DNA from: Porticoccaceae bacterium
Lineage (GTDB): Bacteria > Pseudomonadota > Gammaproteobacteria > Pseudomonadales > Porticoccaceae
Assembly (NCBI GenBank): GCA_002692165.1
Contig: NZJL01000077.1
Coordinates: 1-7,152 of the forward strand
Direction: 5' to 3'
DNA length: 7,152 nucleotides
In this document: positions 6,024 through 7,152 of the stretch, one piece after another
Position numbering within the stretch: position 1 is the first letter of the stretch
Layout of the letters: each line of letters begins with the position of its first letter
Notes under the pieces: model-generated
Told to the model about the DNA's origin: nothing
Database searches by the model: none
What the model saw: the letters and a program-made list of their open reading frames with translations, nothing else
Program-made: the position numbers and the translations under genes

Positions 6024-7152
6024 TCAAATATTTAGAAGTAAGTGCTCTCGCTCCCAAGAACTTATCAAACGATTCGCTTGCGGAAAGATCCTTGAGTAAA
6101 ACCAACGCATTAGTCCCACTGAACTATTAAACTCCTTATATTCAAAACCCTTTACGGCCAAAAACGCCTCAACAAAGTCACTACCAAAGACTTCATGGAC
6201 CTCCTGAGATTCATCTAAAAATTGCAGCGCTTTCTCCAATGTCCGAGGCAAAACAATCGCCTGATCATAAGAACTTCCCTGAATCGGTGTCGTCGGTTCT
6301 ATCGCCATTTTCATTCCCAGATAGCCACTGGCCAATGTTGCTGCAATCGCTAGGTATGGATTAGAATCCACCCCCGCAAACCGATTCTCCACCCTTTTCG
6401 AATCTGCTGAGCTATCAGGGACTCGAATGCCCACGGTACGATTGTCGTAGCCCCAGTCAACATTTATTGGGGCGGCTGTACCCTTCCTTAAACGGCGATA
6501 TGAATTTGGGTTGGGCGCATAAAATGCCATCATGGCATTTGTGTATTTTTGCAATCCGCCAACGTAATAACGAAAAGATTTGTTTTCATTCCCATGTTTA
6601 TCAATGAAAATGTTCTTACCATCGTCAATGCGAACAATACTTTGATGGATATGCATGGAACTGCCAGGTTGCCGATCAATTGGCTTTGCCATAAAAGTTG
6701 CGAAAATGCCATGTTTCATTGCCGTTTCATGCAATAGTCTTTTGAGCGAGAACACTTGATCGGCAAGATTTAGAGCGTCACCATGAAGAAAATTCATCTC
6801 CATCTGAGCCGCTCCCGATTCATCAACTATTGAGTCCACATCAATTCCCATCGACTCACAATTAACAAACACCTCTCGCACGAGGCTGTCAAACTCCTTT
6901 ATTGCCTCGATTGTGTATGACTTACGCACCTTTTCCGAACGACCAGAGCGTCCAGTGGCAGGTTGGATTTTGGCTTGCGAATGAAAGCACTGGCTAATCA
7001 AGTAAAACTCTATCTCTGGAGCAACTACTGGTCGCCAACCTTCTATCTCGAATAGATTTATTACGCGCTTAAGCACGCCACGACAGGACAAAGGGTGCAT
7101 ATGTCCATCACGAGTATGGCAGTCATGAATAATTTGCGCTGTCGGCACCTCA
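6024..7152 (-). CDS. puuA: glutamine synthetase family protein, gamma-glutamylputrescine synthetase type (5' end missing)
   Basis: The last 375 or so codons are visible; the start lies beyond the right edge (probably 70-90 residues missing). The frame is already open at the edge, so the GTG at 7148 is an internal valine, not a start. Counting from that valine, the glutamine synthetase catalytic fold is clear: VVAPEIEFYL (41-50) and VDESGAAQMEMNFLHGD (108-124) with metal-binding glutamates, PGSSMHIHQS (161-170) with the ATP-site histidine, YAPNPNSYRRL (210-220), DNRTVGIRVP (235-244) and RVENRFAGVDSNPYLAIAA (252-270). The lack of the DNGNGMHVH form of true GlnA, and the spuC neighbour, point to the PuuA/SpuB group, which ligates glutamate to putrescine using ATP in the cytoplasm. 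Near the C-terminus about 18 residues (342-359) seem to be inserted between EYKEFN and RLISSWEREHLLLNI compared with the family as I remember it. The amine partner is inferred from context. Confidence 0.88.
   Translation of the reverse strand, partial: EVPTAQIIHDCHTRDGHMHPLSCRGVLKRVINLFEIEGWRPVVAPEIEFYLISQCFHSQAKIQPATGRSGRSEKVRKSYTIEAIKEFDSLVREVFVNCESMGIDVDSIVDESGAAQMEMNFLHGDALNLADQVFSLKRLLHETAMKHGIFATFMAKPIDRQPGSSMHIHQSIVRIDDGKNIFIDKHGNENKSFRYYVGGLQKYTNAMMAFYAPNPNSYRRLRKGTAAPINVDWGYDNRTVGIRVPDSSADSKRVENRFAGVDSNPYLAIAATLASGYLGMKMAIEPTTPIQGSSYDQAIVLPRTLEKALQFLDESQEVHEVFGSDFVEAFLAVKGFEYKEFNSSVGLMRWFYSRIFPQANRLISSWEREHLLLNI

Noticed and set aside
7146..7148. GTG as start of the glutamine synthetase homologue
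   Set aside because: The frame is open upstream to the window edge, and the family needs about 70-90 more N-terminal residues; the GTG codes an internal valine.

Overview
The window looks like chromosomal DNA from a gammaproteobacterium, probably marine or host-associated, with moderate to low GC. The main clue is the aminotransferase, which reads very much like Pseudomonas SpuC and sits directly after a PuuA/SpuB-type glutamine synthetase homologue. This is a visual judgement without a database search.

Layout, left to right. (1) 1-1384, minus strand: the start of a leucine/isovalerate utilisation (liu) operon. Isovaleryl-CoA dehydrogenase (liuA) is followed after 11 bases by the first 67 codons of the methylcrotonyl-CoA carboxylase carboxyltransferase subunit (liuB), which runs off the left edge. 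These are successive steps: isovaleryl-CoA to 3-methylcrotonyl-CoA to 3-methylglutaconyl-CoA. (2) 1385-1617: intergenic, with an AT-rich imperfect palindrome. (3) 1618-2847, plus strand: a full-length but dead gene for a DszC/type-2 acyl-CoA dehydrogenase-like flavoprotein, with three internal in-frame stops (TAG, TGA, TAA) and two compensating single-base shifts. (4) 2848-3708: a second decayed stretch. It begins with a strong ribosome-binding site and a signal-peptide-like sequence with no normal start codon, continues as broken coding-like frames, and ends in four perfect copies of a 7-base tandem repeat. (5) 3709-7152, minus strand: a polyamine-catabolism gene set in the order puuA-like glutamine synthetase (5' end off the right edge), spuC-like putrescine:pyruvate aminotransferase, and an unrecognised six-helix membrane protein whose start overlaps the aminotransferase stop by 4 bases (ATGA).

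Functionally, two intact minus-strand catabolic units (leucine/branched acyl-CoA and putrescine) flank about 2 kb of plus-strand gene decay. The most interesting points are the unknown membrane protein locked to spuC, an apparent 18-residue insertion near the C-terminus of the glutamine synthetase homologue, and the pseudogene island. I saw no complete novel system, no RNA gene, no insertion sequence and no CRISPR array.
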